Shown here in pieces: positions 33,134 through 41,384 of a DNA stretch of 64,000 nucleotides (position 1 is its first letter; each line of letters opens with the position of its first letter). A program made the position numbers and the translations under genes. This DNA is from Streptomyces sp. STR69 (GTDB lineage Bacteria; Actinomycetota; Actinomycetes; Streptomycetales; Streptomycetaceae), in assembly GCF_024519455.1 (NCBI RefSeq), contig NZ_JALJRY010000030.1:67767-131766 (forward strand), read 5' to 3'. Under the pieces are notes generated by a model. It saw nothing but the letters and a program-made list of their open reading frames with translations. It was not told where the DNA came from and made no database searches.

Positions 33134-33922
33134 GTGAGCTTGAGGATCGTTGTCACTGTGAAGTACGTGCCCGACGCCACTGGCGACCGGCACTTCGCCG
33201 ATGACCTGACCGTCGACCGGGACGACGTGGACGGTCTGCTCTCCGAGCTCGACGAGTACGCGGTCGAGCAGGCGCTGCAGATCTCCGAGAACTCGGACGA
33301 CGACGTGGAGATCACCGTCCTGACCGTGGGCCCGGAGGACGCCAAGGACGCCCTGCGCAAGGCGCTGTCCATGGGTGCCGACAAGGCGATCCACGTCGAG
33401 GACGACGATCTGCACGGCACCGACGTCATCGGCACCTCCCTGGTGCTGGCCAAGGCGATCGAGAAGGCCGGCTTCGACCTGGTCGTCTCCGGCATGGCCT
33501 CCACCGACGGCACCGCCGGTGTGATCCCCGCCCTGCTGGCCGAGCGCCTGGGCGTCCCCCAGGTCACGCTGCTCTCCGAGGTCTCCGTCGCGGACGGCGT
33601 CGTCAAGGGCCGCCGTGACGGCGACACCGCCTCCGAGCAGCTGGAGGCCTCCCTGCCGGCCGTTGTGTCCGTCACCGACCAGTCGGGCGAGGCGCGTTAC
33701 CCCTCCTTCAAGGGCATCATGGCCGCCAAGAAGAAGCCTGTTCAGGCCTGGGACCTCTCCGACCTGGAGATCGACACCGACGAGGTCGGCCTCGAAGGCG
33801 CCTGGACCGCCGTCGACTCCGCGGCCCAGCGCCCCGCGCGCACCGCCGGCACGATCGTCAAGGACGAGGGCGAGGGCGGCAAGCAGCTCGCCGAGTTCCT
33901 CGCGGGCCAGAAGTTCATCTGA
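33134..33922 (+). CDS. etfB: electron transfer flavoprotein subunit beta
   Basis: A 262-residue subunit of ETF, which carries electrons from acyl-CoA dehydrogenases to ETF:quinone oxidoreductase. The N-terminus LRIVVTVKYVPDATG, the central SMGADKAIHVEDDDLHGTD and DLVVSGMASTDGTAGVIPALLAERLG are standard for EtfB/FixA. The GTG start follows GGAGAGCC. etfA comes 108 bp downstream. The aidB-like acyl-CoA dehydrogenase at 2.5 kb is a family member that might feed it, but there is no operon link. Confidence 0.95.
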   Translation: MSLRIVVTVKYVPDATGDRHFADDLTVDRDDVDGLLSELDEYAVEQALQISENSDDDVEITVLTVGPEDAKDALRKALSMGADKAIHVEDDDLHGTDVIGTSLVLAKAIEKAGFDLVVSGMASTDGTAGVIPALLAERLGVPQVTLLSEVSVADGVVKGRRDGDTASEQLEASLPAVVSVTDQSGEARYPSFKGIMAAKKKPVQAWDLSDLEIDTDEVGLEGAWTAVDSAAQRPARTAGTIVKDEGEGGKQLAEFLAGQKFI

Positions 33923-34030
33923 GCGGCACCGGGGGAGTGCAGGCACGCCCCCACGCCGCTCGCCCCAGGGCTCAAGACCCGACTCGCTTACCGCCCCTCA
34001 GACTTCGCACGCACGCAGGAGACCATTCCC

Positions 34031-34993
34031 ATGGCTGAAGTTCTCGTCTACGTCGACCACGTGGACGGTGCCGTCCGCAAGCCCACCCTGGAGCTGCTGA
34101 CGCTGGCCCGCCGTATCGGCGAGCCCGTCGCGGTCGCCCTCGGCCCCGGTGCCGAGAACACCGCCGCCGCGCTCGCCGAGCACGGCGCGGTGAAGGTGCT
34201 CACGCACGACGCCGCCGAGTACGCCGACTACCTCGTCGTACCGAAGGTGGACGCCCTCCAGGCCGCCTACGACGCCGTCTCCCCGGCCGCCGTCCTGGTG
34301 CCGTCCTCCGCCGAGGGCAAGGAGATCGCCGCCCGCCTGGCCGTGCGCATCGGCTCCGGCATCATCACCGACGCCACCGACCTGGAGGCCGGTGCCGAGG
34401 GCCCGGTCGCCACGCAGTCGGTGTTCGCCGCCTCCTTCACCACCAAGACCCGTGTCTCCAAGGGCACCCCGGTCATCACCGTGAAGCCCAACTCGGCTGC
34501 CGTGGAGGCCGCTCCGGCCGCCGGCGCCGTCGAGGCCCTCGCGGTCACCTTCTCGGACAAGGCCACCGGCACCAAGGTCACCGCGCGCACCCCGCGCGAG
34601 TCGACCGGCCGCCCGGAGCTGACCGAGGCCGCGATCGTCGTCTCCGGCGGTCGTGGTGTGAACGGCTCGGAGAACTTCGCGATCATCGAGGCCCTCGCCG
34701 ACTCCCTCGGCGCGGCCGTCGGCGCCTCGCGTGCCGCCGTCGACGCCGGCTGGTACCCGCACTCCAACCAGGTCGGCCAGACCGGCAAGAGCGTGTCCCC
34801 GCAGCTCTACATCGCCAACGGCATCTCCGGCGCGATCCAGCACCGTGCGGGCATGCAGACCTCGAAGACGATCGTGGCCGTCAACAAGGACGCCGAGGCC
34901 CCGATCTTCGACCTCGTCGACTACGGCGTGGTCGGCGACCTCTTCGACGTCGTCCCGCAGCTCACCGAGGAGATCAACACCCGCAAGGGCTGA
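34031..34993 (+). CDS. etfA: electron transfer flavoprotein subunit alpha
   Basis: A 320-residue FAD-binding subunit of ETF. The N-terminal domain begins EVLVYVDHVDG; the C-terminal FAD domain has VVSGGRGVNGSENF, GASRAAVDAGWYPHSNQVGQTGKSVSP and LYIANGISGAIQHRAGM, the canonical signature that binds FAD. The length is normal. AGGAGACC precedes the ATG. It is the last gene of the etfBA unit and is followed by a strong hairpin terminator. Confidence 0.96.
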   Translation: MAEVLVYVDHVDGAVRKPTLELLTLARRIGEPVAVALGPGAENTAAALAEHGAVKVLTHDAAEYADYLVVPKVDALQAAYDAVSPAAVLVPSSAEGKEIAARLAVRIGSGIITDATDLEAGAEGPVATQSVFAASFTTKTRVSKGTPVITVKPNSAAVEAAPAAGAVEALAVTFSDKATGTKVTARTPRESTGRPELTEAAIVVSGGRGVNGSENFAIIEALADSLGAAVGASRAAVDAGWYPHSNQVGQTGKSVSPQLYIANGISGAIQHRAGMQTSKTIVAVNKDAEAPIFDLVDYGVVGDLFDVVPQLTEEINTRKG

Positions 34994-35011
34994 TCTCCGG
35001 AAGCGTCACGT

Positions 35012-35042
35012 GGCCCCTGCGACCCGCGCGGTCGTGGGGGCC
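35012..35042. terminator. hairpin terminator between etfA and the EEP gene
   Basis: A 13 bp stem (GGCCCCTGCGACC pairing with GGTCGTGGGGGCC, two G-U pairs in RNA) encloses CGCGC. There is no U-run, as is usual in Streptomyces. It lies in the 68 bp between convergent genes and could serve both directions. Confidence 0.65.
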
Positions 35043-35061
35043 TCGGCGCATCCCGGGCCGC

Positions 35062-35955
35062 TCATCCCAGGCTGATCGTGGACTGCACGGGCAGATGGTC
35101 GCTCGGGAACTGGCTGTTCTCGGAGAACGTGTCGATGGCCGTACGGCGCACGGCGACTCCCTGGGTGACCAGGATCCAGTCGATGCGGTTCCCGCTCGGG
35201 ACGAGCGCGCGATAGCCGTGGAAGGTGCCGTACAGCGGCCCGCGCCCGGCCGCCGCGTCCCAGGTGTCCCTGAGACCGGCGCCCAGCATCGTGTCGTAGA
35301 CCGAGGTGGTGTAGGCGGCGGTGTTGAAGTCGCCGGTGACCACGATCGGCAGGGAGCGGTCGAGACGGGCGAGGCGTTGGGCGATGAGCGTGGCGGCACG
35401 CTCGCGTGCGTACTGACTCGCGTTGTCCAGATGGGTGTTGAGGACGTAGAACTGCCGTCCGCCGTCCCCGAGGTCGCGGAAGCGGATCCAGGTGGCGATG
35501 CGTGGGTGGTCGCCGCCCCAGGTGTTCGAGCCGATCACCGAGGGCGTGTCGGAGAGCCAGAACTGGTCGTACTCGACGGGGGCGAGTCGGCGGGTGTCGT
35601 AGAAGATCGCCGTCTCCTCGTCGAAGCTGCCGCCCTTACGGCCGCCGCCGATCCAGTCGTAGTGCGGTGCGAGGTCGTGCTTGATGTCCTGGAGCTGCGC
35701 GTAGAGGCCTTCCTGGGTGCCGATGATGTCGGGGGCCGCGCGGAGCAGCAGGTCGCGCATCACCGGGCGGCGGACCTTCCAGCTGTTGGGCTCCTCGCTG
35801 CTCGCGTAGCGCAGGTTGAAGGTCATCACGTCCAGCAGGCGGGTCTCCTTCCGGGCGGTTCCGGAGCGCGTGGTTCCGATGAGTGGCAGGGCGACGGCGG
35901 CCGCCACCAGTGTGGTGAGCCCGGCGCGCCGCGTCACCGTCCTGACAGTCGACAT
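35062..35955 (-). CDS. secreted endonuclease/exonuclease/phosphatase-family protein
   Basis: A 297-residue exported EEP-fold hydrolase. The N-terminal signal (STVRTVTRRAGLTTLVAAAVALPLIG) contains a twin-arginine-like pair. Catalytic motifs are MTFNLRYAS (metal/Asn), GTQEGL (metal Glu), LNTHLDN, VTGDFN (Asp/Asn) and the final SDHLPV (His). Substrates in this family range from DNA to sphingomyelin and phosphoinositides. The ATG at 35955 has GGGGAGG at proper distance; an ATG six bases earlier is too close to it. Longer frames upstream lack a signal peptide. Confidence 0.85.
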   Translation of the reverse strand: MSTVRTVTRRAGLTTLVAAAVALPLIGTTRSGTARKETRLLDVMTFNLRYASSEEPNSWKVRRPVMRDLLLRAAPDIIGTQEGLYAQLQDIKHDLAPHYDWIGGGRKGGSFDEETAIFYDTRRLAPVEYDQFWLSDTPSVIGSNTWGGDHPRIATWIRFRDLGDGGRQFYVLNTHLDNASQYARERAATLIAQRLARLDRSLPIVVTGDFNTAAYTTSVYDTMLGAGLRDTWDAAAGRGPLYGTFHGYRALVPSGNRIDWILVTQGVAVRRTAIDTFSENSQFPSDHLPVQSTISLG

Positions 35956-36060
35956 GTGCATCCCCTCCCCTTGGGAGTCAGGATGAAGGGGCGGAGAGCC
36001 GGGCGGAAGAGGGCCTCGGGGCGGGAGTGAACGGTGTGGGTTCACGCCGTGGACAGGGTG

Positions 36061-36088
36061 TTGACCGGCGGGAAGATCCACGGATAAC
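36061..36088 (+). promoter_or_regulatory. promoter for the DUF6986 gene
   Basis: TTGACC (36061-36066) and GATAAC (36083-36088) are 16 bp apart. Transcription would begin near 36095, giving a leader of about 45 bases with GGAGG eight bases before the ATG. Confidence 0.5.
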
Positions 36089-36095
36089 TTCGTTC

Positions 36096-36115
36096 TACGG
36101 ATTGTTGATTCCGTA
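36096..36115. promoter_or_regulatory. TACGGA-N8-TCCGTA inverted repeat
   Basis: Perfect 6 bp inverted arms (36096-36101, 36110-36115) directly at the predicted transcription start of the DUF6986 gene. The position is typical of a repressor operator. The regulator is unknown. Confidence 0.45.
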
Positions 36116-36139
36116 CAGCGGAAAACTGGAGGCTGTGGA

Positions 36140-37444
36140 ATGGGTCAGGGCGAGCAGGAGAAGGTGGCGACGAGCCTCGCGGGCGCGGTCGGCGAGGAGA
36201 TCAGCGCCTCCCTGGCACCGGTCGACGCCGAACTGGAGCGCCGCTACCCCGGCGACCCCGGCACCCGCCAACCCGTCCACACGGTCTACGTCCCCGGTGA
36301 CGTCTTCGCCGCCGACACGATCCGCACCTGGGGCGACCGCGCCCTCGCCGCCCTCGACGAGCACGCCCCCGACGCCGCCTCCTTCGCCGCCGTCCTCGGC
36401 CTCTCCGACGAGCTCGCCGAACCCGTCCACGCGCGCGTGCGGGCCAAGTTGGAGCACGAGCCCGTCGAGGACCTGCGTGTCGACTTCGAGGACGGCTACG
36501 GCCCCCGCCCCGACGCCGAGGAGGACGAGGCCGCCGCCCGCGCGGCCCGGCTCATCGCCGAGGCGTACCAGAAGGGCACGGCGGCGCCCTACATGGGCAT
36601 CCGGATGAAGTGCATGGAAGCGCCGGTGCGCGACCGGGGCATCCGCACCCTCGACATCTTCCTGACCGGACTGATGGCGGCCGACGGACTGCCCGAGGGG
36701 CTGGTCCTGACCCTGCCCAAGGTCACCTACGCCGAACAGGTCACCGCGATGGTGCGCCTCCTGGACGCCTTCGAGAAGGCGCACGGTCTCGCCGCCGGCC
36801 GGATCGGCTTCGAGATCCAGATCGAGACCAGCCAGTCCATCCTGGCCACCGACGGGACCGCCACGGTGGCCCGCATGATCCAGGCCGCCGAGGGCCGCGC
36901 CACCGGCCTGCACTACGGCACCTTCGACTACAGCGCCTGCCTCGGCATCTCCGCCGCCTACCAGGCCAGCGACCACCCCGCCGCCGACCACGCGAAGGCC
37001 GTCATGCAGGTCGCGGCGGCCGGCACGGGAGTACGCGTCTCGGACGGCTCCACCAATGTGCTCCCGGTCGGTCCGACGGCCAAGGTCCACGACGCCTGGC
37101 GACTGCACTACGGCCTCACCCGGCGGGCGCTGTCCCGCGCGTACTACCAGGGCTGGGACATGCACCCCGGCCACATCCCCACCCGCTACGCGGCCGTCTT
37201 CGCCTTCTACCGCGAGGGCTTCCAACAGGCCGCCGCCCGCCTCGCCCGCTACGCCAACCGGGCCGGCGGCGACGTCATGGACGAGCCTGCGACCGCCAAG
37301 GCCCTCAGCGGCTATCTGCTGCGGGGCCTGGACTGCGGCGCGCTCGACATCGCCGAGGTGGCCGACGCGACCGGGCTGACCCGGACGGACCTGGAGGGCT
37401 TCGCGACGCCCCGCCGGGGCGACCTGACGGCGTCCGCCACGTAG
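36140..37444 (+). CDS. DUF6986 protein, HpcH/citrate-lyase-like aldolase fold
   Basis: A 434-residue protein assigned to the DUF6986 group, related to HpcH/HpaI aldolases, citrate lyase beta subunit and malate synthase. Supporting elements are VDFEDGYGPRPDAEEDEAA (acidic metal-type motif), GIRMKCME, LTLPKVTYAEQV and IGFEIQIETSQSIL (Glu ligand region). These suggest a divalent-metal enzyme acting on a small keto-acid or CoA ester. Substrate unknown. It is monocistronic with its own promoter and an operator-like repeat, followed by the kinase gene after about 95 bp. Confidence 0.75.
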   Translation: MGQGEQEKVATSLAGAVGEEISASLAPVDAELERRYPGDPGTRQPVHTVYVPGDVFAADTIRTWGDRALAALDEHAPDAASFAAVLGLSDELAEPVHARVRAKLEHEPVEDLRVDFEDGYGPRPDAEEDEAAARAARLIAEAYQKGTAAPYMGIRMKCMEAPVRDRGIRTLDIFLTGLMAADGLPEGLVLTLPKVTYAEQVTAMVRLLDAFEKAHGLAAGRIGFEIQIETSQSILATDGTATVARMIQAAEGRATGLHYGTFDYSACLGISAAYQASDHPAADHAKAVMQVAAAGTGVRVSDGSTNVLPVGPTAKVHDAWRLHYGLTRRALSRAYYQGWDMHPGHIPTRYAAVFAFYREGFQQAAARLARYANRAGGDVMDEPATAKALSGYLLRGLDCGALDIAEVADATGLTRTDLEGFATPRRGDLTASAT

Positions 37445-37539
37445 CGGACATGTCACAGCTGTCGCCGCCCCCTCCTGTTGTCACTGCCGCCCCGTAGGCT
37501 GTACGGCGTTCATGGATGTGCCACAGAAACGGAGCGGCA

Positions 37540-39408
37540 GTGTCTTCGGGGGAGAGCGGACGCGTGGACGGAGTCGGCCGACTGCTGGCCGGGCGCTATC
37601 GCGTCGTGGCCAGGCTCGGGCGCGGCGGTATGGGCGTGGTCTGGCGCGCCGTCGACGAGGTCCTGGGCCGTGAGGTCGCGGTCAAGGAACTGCGCACGTT
37701 CACCGACGACTACGCGCCCGAACTCGCCGATCTGCGGCTGCGGATGCAGCGCGAGGCACGGGCCGCGGCGCGGGTCCGCCACCCCGGTGTCGTCGCCGTG
37801 CACGACATCGCGGAGGTCGACGGACGCCCGCTGATCGTCATGGAGTTGATCGACGGTCCCTCCCTGGACGACGTGCTGGGGGAGCGCGGCCCCGTCGACC
37901 CGCGCGAGGCGGCCGGGATCGGTGCGAAGGTGATGGAGGCACTGGCCGCCGCCCACGCCGTCGGTGTGCTGCACCGCGATGTGAAGCCCGGGAACATCCT
38001 GCTGGAGCGCTCGGGCCGGGTCGTCCTCACGGACTTCGGCATAGCGACCATGGACGACCCGGGCGACGGATCCGCCACGCACCTCACGCGCAGCGGCGAA
38101 CTCATCGGCTCCCTGGACTACTTGGCTCCCGAACGCGCGCAGGGCGCCGACCCCGGCCCGGCCTCCGACGTCTGGGCCCTGGGCGCCACGCTGTACGCGG
38201 CCGTCGAGGGCGCCTCACCGTTCCGCCGCACCTCGACGTACTCCACCCTCACGGCGATCGTCGACGAACCCCTGCCGGAACCCCACCGCGCCGGTCCGCT
38301 CACCCCCGTCCTGCGCCAACTGCTCGACAAACGCCCCGAGTCCCGCCCCGACGCCGACCAGGCGCGCACACTGCTGGAAGCGGTGGCACAGGCGCCCGAG
38401 ACGGACTCGCCCACGACTCTGCTGCGGGGGACCGGGGGAGGGCTTGCCGCGGTGCCCGTGGGCTCGGGGGCGGGAGACCGGGTTCAGGAACCGCAGGAGT
38501 CAACGGAGGCTCGGACCACGGGACTTGGGGGTGAGGAACAGGAGACCCCGGTTGGAGCTGAAGAGCAGGTCCCCGGTTCTTCGGTGCGGCCGGCTGGAGC
38601 GGATGCCCCTCCGCCCGATCCCACGCCACTTTCCGCACCCGCACCCACGCCCGCTCCCACCTCCGTCCCCCAAGGCTTCGGCCCGCCCCTCGCCCCGGTA
38701 CCCCACCCGTCCCCGCCGACCGGCCCCATCGCGCGCCCGGCCCGCCCCCGCGGCAAGGCACGTGTTCTGATCGCCGCCGCTGCCGTAGCGGTCGTCCTCG
38801 CCGGAGCCGGGGTGGCCGTCGCCCACTTCGTCGACTCCGGTGGCACGTCGGACACTTCGCAGGGCGGCTCACCCCCGGTCCAGGACGTCGGCGCCTCCTC
38901 GCCCACCGCACGCGCGGACGCCCGGCGCTCGGACTCCGCCAGGCCCACCGGACAGGGCGCCGACGGGACTGAGGCACCGACGCAGCAGCACACCGGCAAG
39001 GGTGAGGACACGACGGCTGGGCAATCCCCCACCGCCTCGCCGACCAGGTCCGCTTCCTCCGGCGGCACAACCACAGGCGGCAACAGCACCCCCACGGGCG
39101 GAACCAGCCCCAGCGCCAGTCCCACCCCGGCCTGCCAGTCCATCGGCGGCGGCAAGTACAACTGCCAGGTGTGGCGCAGCGCCAAGTCCTACACCGCGTC
39201 CGGCACCGAGGCAGGTGTGCTCGGCGCGGGCACCAACTACTTCTATTGCCAGGTGAATCTGGGCCGCCGCGAGACATACGGCCAGTGGACCAACGTCTGG
39301 TGGGCGAAGACGGACGACGACAGCGGCAACACGAACGTCTATGTCAGCGACGTCTACATCAAGGGCGGGGGCAACGACGAACCGGTCCCGGGACTACCGG
39401 TCTGCTGA
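37540..39408 (+). CDS. membrane Ser/Thr protein kinase with extracellular domain
   Basis: A 622-residue Hanks-type kinase. The catalytic domain (about 15-285) has the glycine loop LGRGGMG, Lys49 in VAVKEL, HRDVKPGNIL, DFGIA and a SDVWALG segment. A long Pro/Glu-rich juxtamembrane region leads to one membrane helix (RVLIAAAAVAVVLAGAGVAVAHF, about 406-430). Outside are a Ser/Thr/Gly-rich linker and a small Cys-containing beta domain (about 535-622, CQSIGGGKYNCQVW). The GTG at 37540 is preferred because GGAG is six bases upstream; an ATG at 37516 is in frame. The outer domain may sense a ligand or cell-wall state; unknown. Confidence 0.9.
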   Translation: MSSGESGRVDGVGRLLAGRYRVVARLGRGGMGVVWRAVDEVLGREVAVKELRTFTDDYAPELADLRLRMQREARAAARVRHPGVVAVHDIAEVDGRPLIVMELIDGPSLDDVLGERGPVDPREAAGIGAKVMEALAAAHAVGVLHRDVKPGNILLERSGRVVLTDFGIATMDDPGDGSATHLTRSGELIGSLDYLAPERAQGADPGPASDVWALGATLYAAVEGASPFRRTSTYSTLTAIVDEPLPEPHRAGPLTPVLRQLLDKRPESRPDADQARTLLEAVAQAPETDSPTTLLRGTGGGLAAVPVGSGAGDRVQEPQESTEARTTGLGGEEQETPVGAEEQVPGSSVRPAGADAPPPDPTPLSAPAPTPAPTSVPQGFGPPLAPVPHPSPPTGPIARPARPRGKARVLIAAAAVAVVLAGAGVAVAHFVDSGGTSDTSQGGSPPVQDVGASSPTARADARRSDSARPTGQGADGTEAPTQQHTGKGEDTTAGQSPTASPTRSASSGGTTTGGNSTPTGGTSPSASPTPACQSIGGGKYNCQVWRSAKSYTASGTEAGVLGAGTNYFYCQVNLGRRETYGQWTNVWWAKTDDDSGNTNVYVSDVYIKGGGNDEPVPGLPVC

Positions 39409-40133
39409 GGCTGCACGAAGCGCTCCAGACCGGACGCCGTCACCAACCCCTCCTCCCGGAACAGCCGCGTACCCCGCTCGCACAACTCCCGGTCTCCGCG
39501 CGCCCGTACACAGAACTCCTCCGGTGTCCGCCCGAACAGCTTCCTCAACTCCGGCGAGGCAGCCAGAAGTTCGGTGAGCAGCGCGCGCTCACCCGGATGC
39601 CGGCGCGGCCCACCCGTGCCGTCACGCAGCACCCCGTGCCGGTTGACGTAGACGTACGCGCCCCGCGGCGACTCCCCGGAGTCCGCCGCGAAACGGAACT
39701 CGGACCCGGTCAACCACGCCCGGTCGTACGCCCCTTCACTCGCGTCCACCACGGCGAGCTGCCGCGCGTCGAACCACGTCACGAACAACTCCCGTACGAC
39801 ACCCGGTGAGGTGACCGGCGACGCGGACACGTAGCCCACGCGGCTCACATGCGCGGAGACACCGACGTCGACACCGGTGACCCGTACCTTCACCATCGGG
39901 ACGGGGGAGTCGATCCCGAACTCAGCCATCTTGTGCCGCAGTTGACCGGGACAGGCGTTGGAACCGACGGCGAGAACCGGAGTGCGGTCCTCATACGCAA
40001 AGCGGTCGTCGAGGGGCAGCAGCCGGTCCCCGACGAGGAGTCCGGAGGCGGCGGGCCAAGCACCCGGGTAGTCGAGCGGGAACTCCCGCGGCGCCCGGGC
40101 CAGCCCCAGAGCCTCCAGCGTACGGTCGTTCAC
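39354..40133 (-). CDS. hypothetical protein with AVGSN motif
   Basis: A 259-residue soluble protein I cannot assign firmly. The GTG at 40133 lies eight bases after the LacI stop, suggesting coupling. The central VLAVGSNACPGQLRHKMAEFG is reminiscent of the YGSN loop of gamma-glutamylcyclotransferase-like folds, and LFVTWFDARQLAVVDASEGAYDRAWL resembles their second half. Later helices include ELLAASPELRKLFGRTPEEFC. Its 3' end overlaps the convergent kinase gene by 55 bp. A cyclotransferase-like fold is a guess. Confidence 0.6.
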   Translation of the reverse strand: MNDRTLEALGLARAPREFPLDYPGAWPAASGLLVGDRLLPLDDRFAYEDRTPVLAVGSNACPGQLRHKMAEFGIDSPVPMVKVRVTGVDVGVSAHVSRVGYVSASPVTSPGVVRELFVTWFDARQLAVVDASEGAYDRAWLTGSEFRFAADSGESPRGAYVYVNRHGVLRDGTGGPRRHPGERALLTELLAASPELRKLFGRTPEEFCVRARGDRELCERGTRLFREEGLVTASGLERFVQPQQTGSPGTGSSLPPPLM

Positions 40134-40141
40134 GGGTCGGC

Positions 40142-41179
40142 TCAGTCCGTCGGCGGCAGCTCGCCCGAGCCCCGGGTGATCAGCCGGGTCGGCAGCTCGA
40201 TGCGTTCCGGGGCGATGAGCGTGCCGTCCAACTGGCGGAAGAGACGATCGGCCGCGGTACGGCCGAGGGCCGCCGCGTCCTGGGCGACGACGGTCACGCC
40301 GGGCTGGAGCAGGTCGGCGAGTTCGAAGTCGTCGAAGCCCACGAGGGCGATCCGCCGGGCCTGTTCGGCGAGGACGCGGACGACGGTGACCGTCACGCGG
40401 TTGTTGCCGGCGAAGATCGCGGTGACGGGGGAGGGGCCGGACAGCATGTCCTCGGCGGCCCGGCGCACCCGGACGGGGTCGGTCACACCGAGGGACATCC
40501 AGGCGTCCTCGACCGCTATACCGGCGTCCTCCATGGCGGCCCGGTAGCCGCGCAGGCGCTCGGCGGCCGTGTGGATGCGGGGCATGTCGCCGATGAAACC
40601 GATGCGCCGGTGGCCGTGGGAGATGAGGTGGGTGACCCCCTCGTGCGCGCCGCCGTAGCTGTCGGACAGGACGACATCGGCGTCGATCTGCCCGGCCGGG
40701 CGGTCCACGAACACGGTCGCGACGCCCGCCTTGATCTCCGGCTCCAGATAACGGTGGTCGTCCCCGGCCGGGATCACGACCAGACCGTCCACCCGCCGGG
40801 CGCACAGCGCGAGCACCAACTCCTGCTCACGGTCCGGGTCTTCGGCGCTGGAGCCGTTGATCAGGAGGGCGCCGTGGGCGCGGGCCACCTCCTCGACCGC
40901 GCGGCTGAGGGGGCCGTAGAACGGGTCGGCGAGGTCCTCCAGGACGAGGCCGATGCTTGCCGTGCTGCCTTTGCGCAGGACGCGCGCGCTGTCGTTGCGG
41001 CGGAAGCCGAGGGCGTCGATGGCCTCCTGGACGCGACGCTCGGTGTCGGGGGTGACGCCCGGTTCGCCGTTGACCACCCGCGACACCGTTTTCAGGCCGA
41101 CACCGGCGCGCGCGGCCACGTCCTTCATGGTCGGACGGTTGCCGTAGCGGTTCTCGGGGCGGCGGGCGGTCTCTGGCAC
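40142..41179 (-). CDS. LacI-family transcriptional regulator
   Basis: A 345-residue sugar-responsive repressor. The N-terminal helix-turn-helix and hinge (TMKDVAARAGVGLKTVSRVVNGEPGVT ... IDALGF) are textbook LacI; the periplasmic-binding-protein-like domain follows (IGLVLEDLADPFYGPL, DGLVVIPAGDD, HRRIGFIGD, RIALVGFDDFELADLL). The GTG at 41179 is chosen as it lies just before the HTH; a frame extending to 41338 would run across the operator. A perfect palindrome upstream marks its site. Divergence from a ROK kinase and nearness to an alpha-galactosidase suggest a sugar regulon. Confidence 0.9.
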   Translation of the reverse strand: MPETARRPENRYGNRPTMKDVAARAGVGLKTVSRVVNGEPGVTPDTERRVQEAIDALGFRRNDSARVLRKGSTASIGLVLEDLADPFYGPLSRAVEEVARAHGALLINGSSAEDPDREQELVLALCARRVDGLVVIPAGDDHRYLEPEIKAGVATVFVDRPAGQIDADVVLSDSYGGAHEGVTHLISHGHRRIGFIGDMPRIHTAAERLRGYRAAMEDAGIAVEDAWMSLGVTDPVRVRRAAEDMLSGPSPVTAIFAGNNRVTVTVVRVLAEQARRIALVGFDDFELADLLQPGVTVVAQDAAALGRTAADRLFRQLDGTLIAPERIELPTRLITRGSGELPPTD

Positions 41180-41250
41180 GATGCGCTGTCCTGTCCTGTC
41201 GTCCACGGGGGATGCAAAGGTCCATGGGTTTGTATGAGGATGTGGCGTCG

Positions 41251-41275
41251 AGCATAGAGCCTGGACAACGTTGTC
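41251..41275. promoter_or_regulatory. LacI operator with overlapping promoter
   Basis: GACAACGTTGTC (41264-41275) is a perfect 12 bp palindrome with the central CG typical of LacI-family sites. On the minus strand a TATGCT -10 (41251-41256) lies just downstream of it, so the palindrome falls in the -35/-10 spacer of the lacI-type gene. It also lies 109 bp upstream of the divergent ROK gene. Confidence 0.65.
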
Positions 41276-41384
41276 ATGTGCGAGAGAGACTGTCCAACGA
41301 TATCTCCGGCCTGCGCCCCCACCGCGAGACCGGTCCAATTCACCTACTGGTGGTTCTCATGTTTGACGGGGAGATCTGACACTG

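Noticed and set aside
37540..39408. A PASTA-type PknB kinase
   Set aside because: The extracellular part lacks PASTA repeats and is a single Cys-containing beta domain after a Ser/Thr/Gly linker.
40134..40805. Extension of the AVGSN hypothetical protein through the LacI gene
   Set aside because: The extra sequence is an Arg/Pro-rich antiparallel-style frame of LacI with no motif; the GTG at 40133 directly follows the LacI stop.
41290..41304. A second LacI operator (TGTCCAACGATATC)
   Set aside because: Only about half the positions match the perfect GACAACGTTGTC site and symmetry is lost.
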